Source of the DNA: Mactra quadrangularis
Taxonomy: Eukaryota; Mollusca; Bivalvia; Venerida; Mactridae
Length of the DNA: 64,000 nt
Reading direction: 5' to 3'
Assembly (NCBI GenBank): GCA_025267735.1
Contig: CM046300.1
Location: forward strand, 36,775,322-36,839,321
Shown piece by piece: positions 33,101 to 48,100 of the stretch. The notes below the pieces were generated by a model. The model worked only from the letters and a program-made list of their open reading frames with translations, was not told where the DNA came from and ran no database searches. The translations under genes and the position numbers were made by a program. Within the stretch, counting starts at the first letter, position 1; each line of letters starts with the position of its first letter.

Positions 33101-36100
33101 CTTTTTTTATCATTTTCAATTACCAGTACCACCCTGTATTTTCCTTGAGCAAGAAACTTTATCCTAATAGCTCATTACTGTGGGACCATGAATTGGACTC
33201 GAAAGTGATAAATTTAAGTAGTAAGAACTTGTTTCACAATCAAGTTAGAATAAATTAGTACAGTAGTTGTAGTAGTAACTAAATTATTCTATGTACAGGG
33301 TTCATACAGATTTTGAATACCAGAATTCCATGAATTTTCCATGATTCATCTCAGTTTTCCATAATATAACAGCAGAATAGTTGTTAAACTTTTTGCATAT
33401 TTTCTAATTTTCCATGACTTTTCCATGACATTTGCCTTAAAATCAAACTTCCATGATTTTTCCAGAAAAAAACTCATTTTCCATGATTTTTCCAGTTTGT
33501 ATGAACCCTGTATGTATAATTCCATCACTAGCAACCCACTGTTAACTGCTTCACTTAAATCAATGTTGTTTGTTTTTAACTTTATTTCTGAGTGACAAGC
33601 ACAGCATGTTTGAAAACAAAACAATTTGGTCTATGATGCAAAAACTGCAAATTTTAGTCATGTTTACAACTTATAAGTTATGCTAACCAATATCTAAATT
33701 TTCATTTTTTGCAATGTAAGGTTTTTACTATCACTGATTTAGGAAGGGACACATTTAACAAGAAATTTTAACCATCAAGACACATTATATGCCAATCTGA
33801 TACTAAAGGAAATATATCATCAATAAAACATGAGCCATTGAAGATAAAGTGACACAGGGATGTGGAATTCCTATGCCCGACTTGTGCATTTAAGTCTGCA
33901 CACAAGTGAATATTTCAAGCCCACATGTCCTTAGACAAGTAATACTTTTTAGTTGTGAATGCACTAACATAGTAATACATGTACTAAATAATGTTAATGT
34001 TTCAACCATATTAAACATTGAACTACGCCGTGGCAACATATTTTGGTCATTTTACGGCATCCAGAATACCTAACCTAGCTTTCCTTGACCCTTGTTTGTA
34101 ACCAGCACTCGCCTACCCTTCCACAAGGCCAGAAACTTCTCCATATACCTTAATTAATTATTGTCAAATTTTCATGAAAGGGTGTAACCTCCCAAGGTGG
34201 GATTCGAACCCATACCCCCCTCAGGATACGAGATTCCAAATCCTGGCGTGCTACCAACGGCGCTACCGACCCTGGTTTTCTTTTTGAGTATTACTTCCTA
34301 AAAGACAGACTTGGAGTAACAGTAGTATTTCGTTCAGCCCATGAAGTACAGTATACTAGTGATATACCTGTTTTGTACTAACTTAAATAATGGGAAAGTT
34401 CAAAAGACAAAATGACTCTCATACATTCAACAATGAAGACAAATTTTCAATGTTGACACAAGAGTCATCCTAATCATTAATAGAACAATATTGACCCAGA
34501 TATCAACCCCCTACCAAAAGGTCAATGATTCAAACACTATTATAACAAACAATTTCCCTTCATTAACCATTATTATACCAGTATTGATTCCCTGTCTATA
34601 CAAAAGGTCATCACAACTAAACTAGTCATTGGAATAATGATTTATTGCGAGTTTATCATGGCAGATAATGTACAAATTATAAATAAAAATCTGGCTGATT
34701 CAATTATTTAACCACACATTTTTAACCCTAAAGCTCAGTTAAATGTTTTGAGTTTTAACTTTACAAGTCTAGTCGCAACATTTTTAAATTGTCTGATACA
34801 ATCATAAAACAAACATTCAGTAAGAGCTCAGCCACATGATAACTTTAAAACATCACAAAGTTAACCATAACAAGTACTAGTATTTCTTTATACCCAGTAC
34901 AAGCTATAATTAGCATCGGTCGTCAACAAAAGCCGATTGATATTCATACAACAAAAATACGATCATCACCTGTCGTCAACAAACAACTGTTTGATGATCG
35001 TGTTCACTCTAGCGCGAAACTCAATTATAAACCCCTTTGGAGATAGTATCTAAAAACTGAAAAATTGGATGAAATAAGGAATCAGGTTTAAACAACGATT
35101 TGTATGAAATGAAATGTGCAAATTTATACAACAGATTTTTTGAGATAATATAAATGATAAAATGAAATAATTTGATTTGCCATAAGTAGGCCATTATCAA
35201 GAGTAAAACAATTAAACTCATCTGTGAAACACAAGGAGGTGTTTTTAATGATTTATTATAATAATTTGATGCAATTAAGGTTACACGGTTTCAGGTCAAC
35301 ATTCAGTTCATCTCAAATCAACCAACGTTCAATTAATTTAACTCACATTAATAAACTAAATTGATATGGAAATTATTTTTGATAATTTATACAACAATTC
35401 TAAATACAACTGATCCATTATATAATGAACTAATGCATCATTATCAACAGCATCTAGTTTTATAGGTCTGTGCAGATATTATACAACAACTAAGCTACTA
35501 AGAATAAATATTACTTAAAAAACTATTTTAGTCTATAAGCAGCTATATTTTGCTAAGCAAATCTTGTATTTAATTGGTATTTATAGTCATCCGTTGAAAC
35601 CCTAAGTGACCAGAAAGTAAACATAGTTTTTAATCAATAAATATATAATATACAGTGATCTCCTAAAGCAAACTCAAATATTGAGTTTGGTCTAAGTTTA
35701 AAGTCTAATGTCTTAGATAAAAAAGCCAAAGTCAATGCAAACTTATTTCACAAGAAACAAGACGTTCATATGACAAGAAAATTGCAAATCTTTATGTCCA
35801 GAGGTGTGAAATTTCAATGTTTTGCCTTGTCCACAGTAAAGTGGAATCTAAAAATCAACTTTCCCCAAATCAAAATGCCCTAATCCAAAAGTGCAATACT
35901 GTTTATTTACAGCTAAAAATATTACTTGTCCATGGACGGGTGGGGTGGAAATATTTACTTGTTGATGGCCATTATTGTACAATTCAGACAAGTCAGCATA
36001 AGAAATCCACACCCATGTCCACTCATAATAGGGCTGTGGATCGTCGAGCTAGTGGCGATCCGATCCGAACCACGATTCATGTGTAGCGATTCACGAATCG

Positions 36101-39100
36101 AACCACTAATCATTTGTTAATGGAGAAGCATACATGAATTCATGTAATAACAAAAATAAGTAGAGAATCGCAGAAGCTTTTACTATTATGGAAAAACATG
36201 TACTCTAAACATTTCTTTTAACAGACCTTTTATGGGAATTTTAGTGATAACATTTTTGTTTAAAATTAATGCGTTTCAATTGAAATTTTGACAAAAGATA
36301 TTACGGTCCCAACATAAATTAAAGTTTTCATTAGTAGTGCGGCTCATTTTTAGTGATAATTAAGCTGAACATGTTCTTTTATTTTTTCCAAAAATAGATT
36401 GCGATCCGACGATTTCGAATGTGATGAATATTCATACTTGATTTTCTGGTCAAGATGGCAAATATTCCCAACAGCCCTAATACATAATGTGCTGAGAATG
36501 TGTTCACAAACCTTATAAATAAGTCACCAATACTAATTTTAAAGGAAATATTTCTCTTGTTCACAAATTAGGATTCCTAATTTGTGGACTAATTTGCTAA
36601 AATATTTTCTATAAAATGAACATGCTATAGAAGGAATACCATATAAAATATAATGTTATCTTACCTGAGAGACAAGACTAGCACGATAAGCTGCTAACTG
36701 TTTTAAATATTCTTTCTTAGCAAGATCTGTCTTCTTTTTGTATACCTGAAATGATATAACATATAAACATATGAAGCGGTAGTATATGTATTTTCTGCCA
36801 GGTAAGAGAAGCACTTTTAAGCAGAAAACATTTTCTTTTGATGTTTAGTTTTTTGATTGGTCAATTTAAAGTTGTTGAGTAGAGTTTCAACCAATGAAAC
36901 ATGGTGTTTCATTGCACAAGTTATCCTGCAATTTCAATGTTATTGAAAGGACATTCAGCTTTGGGTGGCTATACTGACCAGTCACAAATGTTTTTGAAAA
37001 AAAATACAATAAAATTTTGATAAGAATTGTTTCTTAAAAGAGATGAATATTTTATTTGAACATTTTACCATATGTCTTATTAATTTGAGTAAACATGATT
37101 GTGCTAATACAAGATATATTTATTGAACATGTAAAACCATGGAATTGTTAACTATGAAAGAGTCCAGGTTGTCCGAACTGGTCATTTAGTAGCAAGCACT
37201 GTAGTTAAGACTAAAACTAATAAGCACAAACTAAAAAGCAGTTGTCCCAGCCAACCAGACACTCGCTCATTTCGTAGACTACTTATAGGCTTAAAATTAA
37301 TGACTTTAATAATGCTGTAGTTCAGACAAATAAATATCAATAAATACAGTATTTTGGTGTATCTTAAAATTAAAAACAACATAAAATTTTACCATTATTA
37401 GTAAATAGGCAATTCATAGACTTATTTTTTTAATTTTTGGCACCAGAAATAAGGTCTTTAAAAACATCCTCTTGAAACATTAAAAGGTAATCAATTGCTT
37501 TCATTTTTCAGAAATAATCTATGCATAAAATGTCTGACCTATATCCATGATTTAATTCTTGTTTTTTATGTATTAATACAAAAAATCTTGATAATAAAAA
37601 CCAAGAATTTCATTCAATTTGTTAGACTTTATAGCATAGAATTTCTTATACTTAAAACATTTACATGGAGAATGTATGACCTAAAATACAATTTGTAATG
37701 TTGCCAAGAATCATACCAATCATTACATTATGACTTTAGATAAGTCTTCAAATTTGGAAGATTTAAAGCTTCTTCTTCACTGATAACAATTTACAACAAC
37801 AACAATTCTAAAACACTAAAAAACTGTAACACACATTTTTTTTTTTTTTTTTTTTTTTAACGACATATTCAACACATATTTAGGTCATATATATGACGGC
37901 CAGCTCTTCCTACTATAGGTTTCCTGGGCGCTTTTCTATCACCAGTACTAACTTACCCTACCACGAGGCTGACAACTCACGTATAGGGTATGAACTACCG
38001 CAACCGGGCTCGAACAACACACATTTTTGTTCCCAGCTCAATTGGTCTGAATTGTCAACTTCATAATAGCTTTCCTCCAGGACACAAACAGTCAAAATGG
38101 TTATAGTGAAGGTTGGATTAAACTGTTGGATTCTGAGAAGAACTCCCAAATTAACATCCAGTCGTCACTCATCAACCATATGCGAGTTAACATAATAAAA
38201 ATCATCTTTAAAGGTACTCATTCACAGATTTCAACTTAAATATCAACTTTTTCTGAAAATACCTAAATTGTATGGAAACATTAAATTTGATGCAGGAAAT
38301 CAGTGTTTTGATAATGACAATTTTAGTGTAAATGAACTTACAACTACATGGTGTTTCAAGTAGTAAAAATCTACCCCGTATGTCACGGTATAGACAATTT
38401 TAGTGCATTTTTGTAATTTTTATTGTATATTTCTAGCAACATATAGGTCGGTTTGTCTTAAAATATTAAGAACATTTTTTTGGACAAAATTACACACACT
38501 GAATTGTATTTTGGAAATATAGAAAAATCTTAACCAAATCTGTGAACTAGTACCTTTAACAAGTATAAAATAAAAAAGTTGTCAATAGTTTCAACTGACA
38601 GAGCAGATGGACTGACTGACAAACATATGAATATCTGACTTTATACAACCACCAATATACAATACCCAGATAGTAAAGTACATGTGTATCAATTATTCAC
38701 GATCAGTTAAGTAGAACTAATATTTCAAACAAATATGACACTATATTTTATTTCACGATAAACAACAAAAATGAAGAAGAAGAATTCAAACCCATGTCAT
38801 AAAAATGACAATTTGTCAAAAAGCAGGGATAAAAATGTAACTGAGTTACTGAAGACAGCTGTTAACAAACCCTCACCACAAAAGCTTATCCAACCATGAT
38901 ATTGCTATAATCAATGCAATGCTATAACCATCATCCATAAATAATATGAAAACTATTTTACAAGATTGAAGAATTTCCCTTTTCAACTAAAAAATACCAT
39001 TTTTTATCAAATTACAAGGGGATTTCTAGTAACTTAAGTTATATAATACCATGACCCTATCAAAATCAATCAAAAATATCTTTTCCCTCCAAAAATAATG

Positions 39101-42100
39101 ATCATATTACCATGGAGAAATTAACAGCACAAATGGTTGCCATGGTAACAGTCAAGAGGAAAAAATGAAAACAAATATTAGATATAATGAACACTAATTT
39201 TCCATTGCCATAAATGAGTCATTTGTGAGTAAATGCAAACAGACCGTCTGACAAATAAATCAAAAGTTTTTTTTCTGAGTTACTTTATAGACAATGTTTT
39301 CTGTACTATGTAAAATCAATGTTTGTCTTCATTGTTAATAATGTAATAGACAAATAATTGTCATCAGACAGTTTAATGTTTACAAATATAAGGCCACCAG
39401 TTTTTACGAACCTCAAGAATTTTTTGTTCCTTAAATTTGTCCAATTTAACTTTTCTTAAAATGCACTTGTAAGTTCTTTAGTGGTGCAAGAGTCTCACTT
39501 GAACTGCTCTTAAAGTTTTTGCAGGGTTTAACTTTGCTTTCCTGGATCATTAAGGGTCTATAACTTCTCCATATACATTTTGTACCTTATTAATGGAGGA
39601 AAATTTACATTGTCAAATTTTCATGGAAGGGTATAACCGCCCCAGGTAGGAATTGAAACTTGTACCCCCTTCAGGACACTAAGATTCTAAATCCTGGCGT
39701 GCTACCAACTGAGCTACAGACCTGGATCTTATTCTACATTGATAACAATAACAATAGAAATTTATAATAAAAATACAGAGATTGTCTTGTTGCAGTTAAT
39801 TAGACATTATATTAATAATTATCATAATTACAAAATTCAAACAGACATGGATAAGAATGACTGATTAAAGATAACATAGCCATAAGAGGAACCCAATCAT
39901 AGACAACATCAAGTCGGAGTCAGTAACTTTTTACATAAAAAGGAAAAGTAATTAGCAAAACCACAAATAACAAAATTAATGAAAATGAAAAAAAAGAACT
40001 GTTACAAAAACAAACATAAATTATTGTTTAATGTAATATTCACCTGTCAAGAAATATAAATCATTGATAATTAGTTTTATATAAAAAAAAAAACCTAGTG
40101 ACTTGTTAATCAAAAACTTTCCATTACAGTCTATGATTTACTCTGGAATAATCAATAAATGAATACTTTCAATTATAATGATAATTAAGAAACAACATTT
40201 CCAAACAAAAACCAATTAACTCAACATCTGAGTAGCAGAAGTAAATGCAAAACACAAATAACTAAAGCATCAGGAAAAATGAACAGCAAAATGATTTATC
40301 TATGAAGCATCAACATTTAAGCAAAACTGAACTAAATTTTAGACAGTCAGAGAAACATTGTATTTCATCATAAAAAACTACGAAGAAGAAATAACTTATG
40401 GAATAACAAAACAAACTATAAAATATTAGCTTAATTTTAACAGTTCAATTCAAAGTCATTTTAGGAAGCATGATTGTCTATTCAGTAGTTTGTTTATCAT
40501 CTGGACATCAAAAACTGGCTTAGGACATTATAAACTTATGGACTTAATTCAGACAAACTGCACAAAGGTGCTTGACTACTTTCTGAAATTACCTTCCCTC
40601 CCCTCGCAGTTCAGTAAATACTCTACCCATAATTCACACCATTGCCTTATTGAATGTAGATAAATGATATTAACCTTTATTTACTATGAACTTTGATCAA
40701 CAAATGAAAGTTTAACCAAATTCCACTTTAACTGAAAATCTTAATACGCATTTTCATTGGTTGAAACAATCACCTGACTATAATACCTATAAATAGACGG
40801 GTAAACAATGCCATATTTGGTTTGATCATACTAGTGACGAAAGCAGCCTCCTATGACGTCATATACATCGTGGCTTCATGTGTAATGATTCAACAATCGA
40901 ACCATGAATCACTAGTTAATGAAAAAGCATACAGGATACATAAATATGTTGAAAATATAACAAAATAAGTAAAGAAGAACAGACACTTTTATAATATGGA
41001 AAGTCATGTAAGAGATTCAGAAGGGGATTTTTGCATGTGCCGAAAATGATTTTCAAAATAATAGCTGTGCACAAAGTATGTAAATTTATGTTTTCATTTG
41101 TAGAGAAGCTCATTTTCGGTGGTAATTTAGCTGAAAAGATTCTTTCATATTTTTTCTAAAAATAGATTGTGATCCAACGATTTCAGATGTGACGAATATT
41201 CATACTCGATTTTCTGGTTGGAATCGCGAATATCCGAGTACTCGGATACTACACTCACAGCAGCCCTAGTAGAGAGGGTAGAAGGATATCGAGGAGGTAG
41301 AGAGGGACTAGATGTTAATCATACATGTCATGCTCTATAACAATGAATATATTACCATATTATACAGGATACATATATACAATAATTTCCATATAGAGAC
41401 ATCTTGTTGTAGAAATTCTATAGATTAAATTGACAGCAACTTGATAGAGTTGATAATTGTGACAGAATTATTTTTTATACAATTTTATCTCACATCAAGT
41501 TTACTTAAAAATATTGTCACACTAAATTTGCCTTCATTTTCATACTGTCTACAATATGTTTGCTTATAGTCTGGTACTTGTTATTGTCTAATAGCTGTTG
41601 TCAGGGATAATTAAGTTAAACTCTACGGCACATTGGTCAAATGTTTCACTCCTTTGCTTTCTACCCATTGCTGAAAAACTATGTGCAAAATTATATTTTA
41701 TTTTCAGAACGAGAAAAACAATGCATAAACTTTAAGCCAATCATTAGCGAGCTTATTGTAACAACGTATACTCACACATACATGTTTTAATCACATGACA
41801 GTCACAAGGTTTTTAAAAAAAGAAGACTGATCGACTATTACACGGCAAAAAATTCTCAAGCCTATAATTTCAATGTCGATAGGCAAAGTTGTTGGGCAGT
41901 TTTGCATTAGCAAAATATTGGAAAATTAACCAAACTGAAAGTAAACATTGTAATTCTTGAACATGTATCTCTGATCTTTTAATTGTAAACATAGAGCACG
42001 TTCAACTTAAATACAAAGTGAAGCTTTCTTGCTATATATGACATCATACAAGGTTGCATTTGTCACTAGTATGATCAAACCAAATATGTCGTTGTTTACC

Positions 42101-45100
42101 CGTCTATTTATATGATTTATGTGATTGTTTTAACTAATGAAAATGCATAAAAAGATGTTCGGTTAAAGTGGAATTAGGTCAAACTTTCATTGGTTGCTCA
42201 AAGTTCATTATAGTAAAGGTCAATATCATAAATCTACACTCAATAAAGCAGCGGTGTGAAGTAACAGTGGAGTATTCACTGAGCTGTGAAGAAAGCAAAT
42301 CTTCCTCCCTGTATGACTACCTATCTCACTTCCAGTTTTAACATACCCCTTACTTCCTTCCTCCCTTCTCTCACTACCCATTTCTCTATCTTACTCTATT
42401 CACCAGAAATCTTGCTTCCGTCTCTCTCATAGTTTTATGTAAAAGTATTATCATCATGTTTTATCAACATAGAATGTCAGTTTTGGCATGTAAGATAATA
42501 AGATATAATGTTTTATTATATCAAGTCATTGTCTGTTTCCATAATGTACTGAGATAATCTAGAGAATAGCTATCATATTAATTATTGATATTTATTATTA
42601 GCTTATTGGCACTCAATAAGCCACCCAGCTAGCTCAGTTGGTTGCATGCAAGTCAACTGATCGAGGGGTCGTGAGTTAGTATCCTGGGCAGGGCATACTT
42701 TCGTGGAGCTTGGTCATGAAATTATTTCTACAGCCATTCTCCCTCCAACCAATGATTCTTAATGATGTAGAGCAGTTGTCAGTCACTGACGAGAGTATGC
42801 GCTTAGTAGTTGGTTAACAGCTAAATCCAGAGATTTAGCCTTTCCTGGAGCAGTGAGTTGAATGACTGACCGTCGTTATATGACCTATACAATGTGTTGC
42901 TATAGTGTTAAACCCAACAAGAACAAACTAACAAACTCAATAAAATATCAAGAGAACAAATTACAATTACCCATCATACAGCTCAGACTGTCAAGACGTA
43001 CAAATTTATATGGGTCACACAAAATTATAATTTTTCAAAATTAAAAGCTCATCCTCATCCTGTCAGCTCCTATCACATAGTACATATCTAAGTATCGACA
43101 GCATCATTAAAAAATCTTGTAAGACATAAAATATTAAAGATCTGTGGCGCATTTCACAAAATCTTACAATAAAATCATCATATTAAGTCAAAAGCAAGAA
43201 ACATTCATAATATATTTATTTTTTTGGCCAGTCAATTTCAACTATAATTTATTGAATTATGTAGAATATTGTATACCTTTTGAATATCATATCATAGTTA
43301 TGTTTATTATCCTTCTGACTTTGAACTGCTATAATATGAATTTGACAAACAATAACTTTTTTCGTAAGAATTTTTGTGAAAAGGTGCACTGGCCTAGTAT
43401 AGCTTTCTAATGGGGACTACTGCACTTTACCGGTACGTAGTAATTCACCGGAAGTAGAAATATGATAAGCGCTAGCCTGTTTGAATAGAAAGGTAAGTGA
43501 TTTTATTTTAATTTCATGATATTTTCTGTCTTTTATCGGGGGCTGCTGCCCCTGAACCTCCGCTTTTTTACGGTTACCGTCAGTACCGACACAATGAAGA
43601 ATGGCGACGCGATATTTGTTTACATTATTGCTAAGTTAGCAACAGACGCGAACTTTCGAAATGACGCATGCTCAGTAGGTGCGTACCGGTAATTTCTAGC
43701 CTTTTAATGGACAAAATGGTCAAAAATAATAATATCTCGAGTCAAAACAAAACAGTTATCAATGTTTTCAAAATTGAATAAATTTAACTAAGGAAAAACC
43801 AAAAAAACAAATATTATATAAAACAATAGCCATCGGGATTACACAAGATTGGCAAACAATTCAGAACCAATCTTTTTTTCACGAAGCTTTTGATGTGGGA
43901 TTCCCTGATGTATTTTCATCAAGAATCAATAACCTCACATTTTGATTGAAGTTGTATTAAATTCATTGCTATCATGAAATTATAACACTTTTTTACATTA
44001 CGAAATTAAGTTCATCAATAATTAATGCTGTTTGTAATTTATAAATTAATTACCTTTCTCCAATAAAGACAGTGTAAGAGAAGCCCTACAGTGAGAAACC
44101 AAGTTTTATGGAGGCATAAATCAAACAAATTTCTGTTTTCTCTATCAAGAAAAATTACTTTTATTATGTTTTTTTTTCTGGTACAAAAACACACATTACT
44201 TTGACTAGTTACATTATTCTTATTTCTAGTGTTATGACTGAAAACCTTTCCCAAGAAAATCATGGATTCAAGGCTTTAATGAAAAACAAAAAAATGTTTA
44301 ATATTTTGTGGCATGTTTTTTTTGCATATTGGACATTTGAAAGTGTTTGGAATTCAATAAGTAAAATAAAATACATGTTTTGTTCGGTTAAAATCAAACA
44401 AAAAGATTCCAGGATTTATGAGATGTGCAGGGAAACAATTTATTTTGTAGTATTCACTGATTCACTGATAAATGAAAATTTGTTAACACAATCTTCATAT
44501 TACTTGTCCTAAAATTTTATTTTTTAGAATTACATTTATTAAAAAGTAAAACATTGGACAACACTGACTTTGATAACTTAAGCTGTTCTGACATAATTAT
44601 AATTCAGGACTCGACATTAAACGTTGTCCTATTGCTTCTGGTGATATTTGGGTTTGGGCAACTTGTTACTGCAAATAAACAATTGGTTCAGGCAAGTAAA
44701 ATATATAGCTGGCTGTCCATTCAGACAACATAGTTTAAAAATTAATGTTGAGTCCTGTAATTACCCAATAATTCAAGGTGAAATCATACCACAGGGGTCT
44801 ATTTTGTAATTTATGGTGCATTACACAGTCTATTTCTACAAATTTTTCATTGAATCATTTTTCTCCAAAATATGTTGAGGTTAAATAGAATTCCAACTAT
44901 GGGTTGAAGTAAAGACAGCATATCATTATCATTTTTATTACTTAAGCTTGTATACAAAGGTTAGTCTTCCTCCCTTCAATATGTATACCTTTGAATACAA
45001 TTTTTTTATTTATTTAAATGCCAATATGCCAACACTATTAGTATTAATCAAATCACTGGAACACGTAACTAAGCTGAATTTTCATGCCCATGTGTTGATT

Positions 45101-48100
45101 GGCAGCATGCCCCTTATATAAAATTTTATAATTAAATTCTGCTTTGGAAATCATATTGATTTTTCAGTTGGCCAATATGATGATAAACTATTTGTATTTG
45201 TGCTGTGGTCATTTGGATGCATAACTAATAAATAATTATACTTTTTAAAATTCATTTGACTTAATCTGTGAGTTAAAGACGTATACCCTTTAAATAACAG
45301 AAAAGTATGACACACAAACAATGTTTTAAACATAGCCTCTATCAAGAAATAATTCCCCTGGCATTACCAATAGCTCATTATTTACAATTCATATCTGAAT
45401 ACATTTAGATGATTACCTCCTGTGGCAAATTTATGATCAATAGGGGCCAGCATTAGAAACCATGATATAAAGGGTTATCATCTAATTCAGGGCATACAAC
45501 ATAAAACCATTTTGCAGATAAATTTCAACTAGCAGAAAATATTCTCTGCATATAAATTCCTTGTGGAAAAATCAATTACATTTTTGTTGTATTTTATAAC
45601 AATAAATCAGATTCTCAGCCCCTATTATTTTATACAAAACTTGATCCCTAAATTTATGAAGTCTCAAATGATAATTGACTGCAGTATTTTTTAAAACAGA
45701 TGATAAAATCCCATCTGCACTAAATCTAGGCTAATAGAACTTGGTTCAATCTTAAATAAAGGCTGGTAGAACTTGGTTAAATACTAAATCTAGGCTGGTA
45801 GAACTTGGTTCAATACTAAATCTAGGCTGGTAAAACTATGTTAAATACTAAATCTAGGCTGGTAAAACTATGTTAAATACTAAATCTAGGCTGGTAAAAC
45901 TATGTTCAATACTAAATCTAGGCTGGTAAAACTATGTTAAATACTAAATCTAGGCTGGTAAAACTATGTTCAATACTAAATCTAGGCTGGTAGAACTTGG
46001 TTCAATACTAAATCTAGGCTGGTAGAACTTGGTTCAATACTAAATCTAGGCTGGTAAAACTATGTTAAATACTAAATCTAGGCTGGTAAAACTATGTTCA
46101 ATACTAAATCTAGGCTGGTAAAACTATGTTAAATACTAAATCTAGGCTGGTAAAACTATGTTAAATACTAAATCTAGGCTGGTAAAACTATGTTCAATAC
46201 TAAATCTAGGCTGGTAAAACTATGTTCAATACTAAATCTAGGCTGGTAGAACTTGGTTCAATACTAAATCTAGGCTGGTAGAACTTGGTTCAATACTAAA
46301 TCTAGGCTGGTAGAACTTGGTTCAGCACTAAATCTAGGCTGACAGAACATGGTTCAGCACTAAATCTAGGCTGGTAGAACTTGGTTCAATACTAAATCTA
46401 GGCAGGTAGAACTAGGTTGAAGTTGGTTCAGAACTAAATCTTGGGTGGTAGAACATGGTTTAGTACTAAATTTAGGCTGATTGAGATTGGTTAAGTACTA
46501 AATCTAGACTGGTAGAACTTTGTTAAGTACTAAATCTAGGCTAACACTATTTGGTTCAGTATAAATTCCAGACCAATAGAGCTAGGGTCAGAACAAAATC
46601 TGGGCAGGAAGAACTTAGTTCAGGACTTAATCTGGACTCAAAGAACATGGTTAAGTACTAAATCTTGGACTAAAACTAGACTGATAAAACTTGGTGGCTG
46701 AGTACTAAACCTAGGCTGGTAGAATTAGTTCAATACTAAATCTAGACTGGTTTTGAACCAGTTTCAAAGCATGAAAGAGGTTTAAGGTCCATCACTTTAA
46801 AGTGCCTTTTGGCATGGTTGTAAAACTCTTCCATGCTTTTCTAATTACAAACATCCTTTACAGACTTGGCAGATACCTGATGAAAACAATAATATTTAGT
46901 TGGTGAGTAGGCATTAGTCTTGCACCAGCTGTTCACTAAAGGTGCTTCAATAGTGACCATCTGAGAATAGCTATAATAATTCTAGACCACTGACATACTT
47001 GTAAAATAATGTAACAAGTAGTCGGATTGAAATATAAAATCAAATCTTTAAAAGGTACTTACACTTTTATGTTCAGGGTCAAGGGACTCCCACATTGATG
47101 CAACAATCTTAGAAACTTCACCAAATGTAGCATTAGGGTTCTGACCCTTAATGGCAGCCTGTGTATCACGGAAGAATAAAGCATATGCTGACACTGGCCT
47201 GAAAGTTACAACAAAACATTTATATAATCATACAATATGCATGCAATTTTCTGATACATACTTTTGAATTACAATTTTTAGAAACAAGATTCATCAATTC
47301 AGAAAAATTTCTCCTTTACATTTAATGCTGATATCACACAATTTTTCTAAATTTGAGGAAATTTAAAGCCTATTGGTAATCTGCTAAACTTACTAAAATC
47401 ATTTGAAATTTAACACAAATTTTCCAAATGGGGTCAGATCATAAGTTTTTCACACCTGTCTCTATACCTTTACAAAATAAATTAATTATGCTATCAATAG
47501 TGACAAGAAGTTATTCATTAGGTACTTAGTCAAGTTTCAAATGAACAGTATTTTTACTTTTATAACATCAGCTTAACAATATGGCAACAAAAATCAAACA
47601 CACAACTGAAATATTTTTAGATATGCTTGATTATTTGACAAATTTTGATAATTCATTTTTAAGGTTGACATTTTCTCAAACATCATAATGATGAAATAAC
47701 AAATTCTATTGTAATATGAATAACTACTTTATTAAACAATTGATTTAAAAAAAAAGTTATATTCGTGTAGGTCTCTGCAATACCTTTCATCTAAGATACA
47801 GTCGATTTTTACACAGTACATCTTTTCTTGAGCAACACCCACTGGAAGGAACTCAAGTGTGTTGCTGTTCAGAGGATATTGCTTTGCAGAGGTTGAATTT
47901 AATCGAAATCACACCAAAAGGAAATATCAAAAGCTATTGGACCCAGGGGTTCACATGGAAGATTGGATTGATCCAAATGTGTAGTCTTGTTAAATAAAGT
48001 CTTTATTATTATTATTGCAGAGCTGATGATTTGTTCTGTAGAGGACCACATTGCAGAGGTTATACTGTATTAAATATTTCCCTTTAAAACAAGGTCTTGC

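Larger units (their letters stand above)
33023..36664 (-). other. TOX4-like intron, 3.6 kb
   Basis: Holds a SINE-type fragment, a hAT-like MITE, an alpha SINE and the 36029 MITE. 34280-36020 shows no further element I can name. Confidence 0.75.
36746..47062 (-). other. TOX4-like intron within the HMG box, 10.3 kb
   Basis: Holds the poly(A) SINE, TTAA MITE copy 2, an alpha SINE, the long inverted-repeat element, a beta SINE, a CpG-rich element, a hAT-like MITE and the minisatellite. 44760-45720 is plain. Confidence 0.8.

Noticed and set aside
34200..34275. tRNA gene, and similar tRNA-like heads at 20040, 31690, 42625, 56885, 57665 and 61070
   Set aside because: Each is followed by a shared SINE body and lacks a good acceptor stem or anticodon arm; they are SINE heads.
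45720..46752. CRISPR-like array (also at 22735 and 28922)
   Set aside because: Units are head-to-tail with no unique spacers, in an animal gene intron.
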